64,000 bases of DNA from contig NZ_VZOV01000013.1 in the NCBI RefSeq assembly GCF_008801915.1, forward strand, positions 81,570 to 145,569, read 5' to 3'. The stretch's first letter is position 1, and each line of letters begins with the position of its first letter. The position numbers and the translations under genes are program-made. Positions 62,136 through 64,000 of this stretch are shown in pieces. A model generated the notes under the pieces. That model did not search any database and was not told where the DNA came from. It saw only the letters and a program-made list of their open reading frames with translations. The stretch is from Cupriavidus gilardii (GTDB taxonomy: Bacteria; Pseudomonadota; Gammaproteobacteria; Burkholderiales; Burkholderiaceae).

Positions 62136-62864
62136 CTAGAAGTCTCCAACGCCATGCTTGGGCATGACGGTAAAGAACAGACTGTCCCGATTGACCCCCA
62201 TCCAGTACGGCCCACTGGGTGCGACGCGCCAGTCCGAAGCCTGGTTGAAGCGCGCGAGATCGGTGCGGTTGTGGATCACGAACAGAAGACTACTGTCCCA
62301 GATCCGCTCGAAGTGTTCGCGAGACAACGCTCGGGTACCGAGCGCGGGATCGCCAACCAACACCCGGTTGCCGCGCACCCCCTTGACCACGACGAAATGG
62401 TGGTAGCCGTTCTCGACCACCAGCACGATCGCCGGGACCTGGGTCTCCTCGAGCTTGGACAACGGCAGTTCGAAGCCATCGGCCATGAAGCCGCGCGATT
62501 CGAGGAAGCGCTTCATGTCCAGCAGCGAGAAGCCCTCGCGCTGGATCTTGGCGCGATCGCCGGTCAGGTACATCTGCTGGAACACTTCGGCTTCCGTGAC
62601 CGGATGGCCGTACTGATAGGTAAGCAGGGTCGCCACTGCGGCCGAGCCGCAGCTGAAGTCGTATTGCTGCCGGATGGTGGTCTTGAAGCGTGCCTCCTTC
62701 AGGCTCACCGTCCGGACCTTGTAGTCACTGCCCGCCGGCTGAAGCACCACCGTATCGGCGGCGTGCGCCGGCACCATGGCCGACGCCCAGGCGAGCGCCG
62801 CCACTGCGGCGAGGCGCGGCAGCTTCATGGCCCGCTTCATGGCCCGCTTCATGGCCCGCTTCAT
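62136..62864 (-). CDS. FapD-like C39 family cysteine peptidase
   Basis: A 242-residue periplasmic peptidase. After MKRAMKRAMKRAMK and a hydrophobic signal segment (to about residue 35, VPAHA), the papain-like C39 domain shows QQYDFSCGSAAVATLLTY (Gln67, catalytic Cys72), GYHHFVVVKGV (His156) and VGDPALGTR (Asp172). In Pseudomonas, FapD is the C39 protease of the amyloid operon. Here it lies between two secreted proteins with G-G sites. The first ATG overlaps the stop of the upstream gene (ATGA), and a 12-bp repeat gives four in-frame ATGs (62864, 62852, 62840, 62828). It lacks the transporter domains of bacteriocin C39 exporters. Confidence 0.82.
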   Translation of the reverse strand: MKRAMKRAMKRAMKLPRLAAVAALAWASAMVPAHAADTVVLQPAGSDYKVRTVSLKEARFKTTIRQQYDFSCGSAAVATLLTYQYGHPVTEAEVFQQMYLTGDRAKIQREGFSLLDMKRFLESRGFMADGFELPLSKLEETQVPAIVLVVENGYHHFVVVKGVRGNRVLVGDPALGTRALSREHFERIWDSSLLFVIHNRTDLARFNQASDWRVAPSGPYWMGVNRDSLFFTVMPKHGVGDF

Positions 62865-62866
62865 GG
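62825..62866 (-). repeat. 12-bp repeat with four in-frame start codons
   Basis: Three and a half copies of CTTCATGGCCCG (plus-strand view) place ATGAAGCGGGCC units at the start of the C39 peptidase gene. All four ATGs share its frame, so start choice changes only the MKRA count. Confidence 0.8.
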
Positions 62867-63346
62867 CCCAAATCGCACGTTCAGAATCGTCGCGTTCTGG
62901 ATCAGCGTGTTGGCGCCGGTGTTCTGTATCACCGTGGGCAGGCCGCTGGCATTGGCGAACGCCCCATCCGAAATCGCGTTGCTGCCGGTGATCACACGGT
63001 TGGCGGTGTTGTCCGCCACCACGCCGGCCAGGCGCATATCGTTGACCACCACTTCGGCGCCGCCGCGGATCTCGTTCAGCGCGGCTGTGTCGACCGGCTT
63101 GCCGAAGCCGGCGAGCACGGCGCCTGTCTGACCTTGCGGCGAGGGGTCGGCCGTTGTCTGCGCCGCCACGGCGGTGTTGCTGCTGTTGCCTTTCCCGTTC
63201 TCTTCCGGCATGCCGACGGCAGTGGGCATCGCGGCCATCGGGCCCGCCGTTTCCGGCGCGGCGGACGGCTCCGCCGCGGCTTGCAGGCCGGGCCAGAGCA
63301 GGAATGCTGTCGTCAAAGCGCCGACAGCGGTGCGGACCGCTCGCAT
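62861..63346 (-). CDS. Secreted Fap-locus protein with double-glycine motif
   Basis: A 161-residue protein. Signal peptide MRAVRTAVGALTTAFLLWPG, cut near LQAAA. A polar, disordered segment follows (about 26-80). Residues 90-96 read LNEIRGG, a double-glycine-like site close to that in the FapE-like protein. The rest is a beta-rich, Asn-rich C-terminus: NTANRVITGSNAISDGAFAN and PTVIQNTGANTLIQNATILN. These look like short amyloid-type or adhesin-type repeats. AAGGAGG precedes the ATG at 63346. The stop overlaps the peptidase start. It may be a fibril component, nucleator or peptidase substrate; I know no named family that covers all of it. Confidence 0.75.
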   Translation of the reverse strand: MRAVRTAVGALTTAFLLWPGLQAAAEPSAAPETAGPMAAMPTAVGMPEENGKGNSSNTAVAAQTTADPSPQGQTGAVLAGFGKPVDTAALNEIRGGAEVVVNDMRLAGVVADNTANRVITGSNAISDGAFANASGLPTVIQNTGANTLIQNATILNVRFGP

Positions 63347-63510
63347 GATGGTGCCTCCTTGTGTCCCGTCTCCGCATGGCGGGAGGCAGGACGTTCCGTC
63401 GAACGGGCATCCCGGCCGAGGCCGGAACGCCCACTCCTGCAGAGCGACACCGCGCAAGGCGCGATGCCGGCGCGCCATCCATGCGCCGGCATCAGCGCCC
63501 GCGCAGCGTC

Positions 63511-64000
63511 TTACCTGCCTACAGCCAGGTTGGCCTGGACCGTGACGGCTTGTTGCACCAGCGAGCCGAGGCCGCTGTTCTGGTTGGCGATCATGATGCC
63601 GGCCGCCGACTGCCCGACGCTGCTCATCGCGTTGGACATGTTGAACGTGCCTGCATCGGCCAGCGCCGCGCCGCCAGCGCCACCGGCACCGCCGGTCGCA
63701 CCGTTGCCCACGCCGCCGGTACCGCCCGCACCCGCGCCACCGGCACCGCCGGCACCGCTGGCCGCACCAGCCGCACCCACTGCGCCAGCGCCGGCCGTCG
63801 CATTGCCATTGCTGGCCGTGGTGGTCGCGCCGCCATTGGTCGCATTGCCGCCGGTGCCGCCGTTACCCGCCACGCTGGTCTGCGCGCCGCCCGCGCCGCC
63901 GGTGCCGGTGCCGGCACCACCCGAAGCAGTCGCCGCGCCGCCGGTACCCGCGCCACCCGCACCGCCAGTGCCGGTTCCGGTGCCGCCGGTGGCCGCCACC
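63511..64000 (-). CDS. Gly/Ala-rich amyloid-like or adhesin-like protein, C-terminal part
   Basis: The visible 162 residues are the C-terminal end of a longer gene that runs off the right edge. About 110 residues are almost only Gly, Ala, Thr, Asn and Ser in G-G-A/G-G-T runs. The tail is different and looks folded: NMSNAMSSVGQSAAGIMIAN, then QNSGLGSLVQQAVTVQANL, with the I-A-N-Q-N-S-G and V-Q-A-N style seen in bacterial fibril subunits. It stands where fapB/fapC stand relative to fapD-F. It is probably the major fibril subunit or a surface fibre, exported by the FapF-like barrel. The N-terminus is unseen. Confidence 0.6.
   Translation of the reverse strand, partial: VAATGGTGTGTGGAGGAGTGGAATASGGAGTGTGGAGGAQTSVAGNGGTGGNATNGGATTTASNGNATAGAGAVGAAGAASGAGGAGGAGAGGTGGVGNGATGGAGGAGGAALADAGTFNMSNAMSSVGQSAAGIMIANQNSGLGSLVQQAVTVQANLAVGR

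Noticed and set aside
62825..62866. Phase variation by repeat slippage at the C39 peptidase start
   Set aside because: The unit is 12 bp, so gain or loss keeps the frame; only dose or N-terminal length could change.
63624..64000. GC-rich repeats at the right edge as a CRISPR array
   Set aside because: The repeats are irregular Gly/Ala/Thr codon runs in one open frame, with no constant repeat-spacer spacing.

Overview
The window looks like the chromosome of a GC-rich betaproteobacterium, most likely a Burkholderiaceae member close to Cupriavidus. The basis is the GC-rich codon use, five lone Bug/TctC-type periplasmic receptors, many LysR regulators, CaiB-type CoA transferases, and the leuA, livKHMGF and feoAB types. 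The genus is inferred; no rRNA or tRNA gene is present to fix it.

Layout. 0-8 kb: a methyl-DNA repair pair (ogt start and an ada-alkA fusion), a LysR gene with an odd repeat leader, a VOC protein, a LysR remnant fused head-to-head to an NmrA-like reductase, an unknown gene under a clear LexA box, a MarR-like gene, a degenerate ImmA/IrrE-like gene and an acyl-CoA dehydrogenase. 8.3-14.5 kb: a galactarate/talarate island (LacI regulator with palindromic operators, enolase-superfamily dehydratase, Bug receptor, garD). 14.5-16.7 kb: eutBC. 17-23 kb: lactate utilisation (GntR regulator, lutA-lutC-lutB, lactate permease). 23-33 kb: two Bug/CoA-ester loci with a TetR regulator, an M24 protein with altered metal ligands, DUF1428, a CoA transferase, an AidB-like dehydrogenase and a J-domain protein.

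34-38.5 kb: an overlapping CoA transferase / thiol dioxygenase / enoyl-CoA hydratase operon divergent from an IclR gene; the best guess is breakdown of 3-mercaptopropionate or a related sulfinate. 38.8-43.8 kb: livK-livH-livM-livG-livF. 43.9-46.5 kb: feoA-feoB plus a Cys-rich small membrane protein behind a likely Fur box. 46.7-49 kb: ompW and an Ig-like lipoprotein. 49.6-53 kb: leuA and amn. 53-59.4 kb: Bug, AtuA pair, LysR, SDR, LysR and a small membrane protein. 59.6-64 kb: a Fap-like functional amyloid locus that runs off the right edge.

Most units are a regulator beside a short catabolic operon, often with a Bug receptor whose membrane partners are absent here. The most interesting features are the Fap-like locus, whose two secreted proteins carry double-glycine-like motifs next to a C39 peptidase; the unknown SOS gene; the thiol dioxygenase operon; the repeat-built chain of mini-ORFs ahead of a LysR start; and the LysR/NmrA deletion junction.
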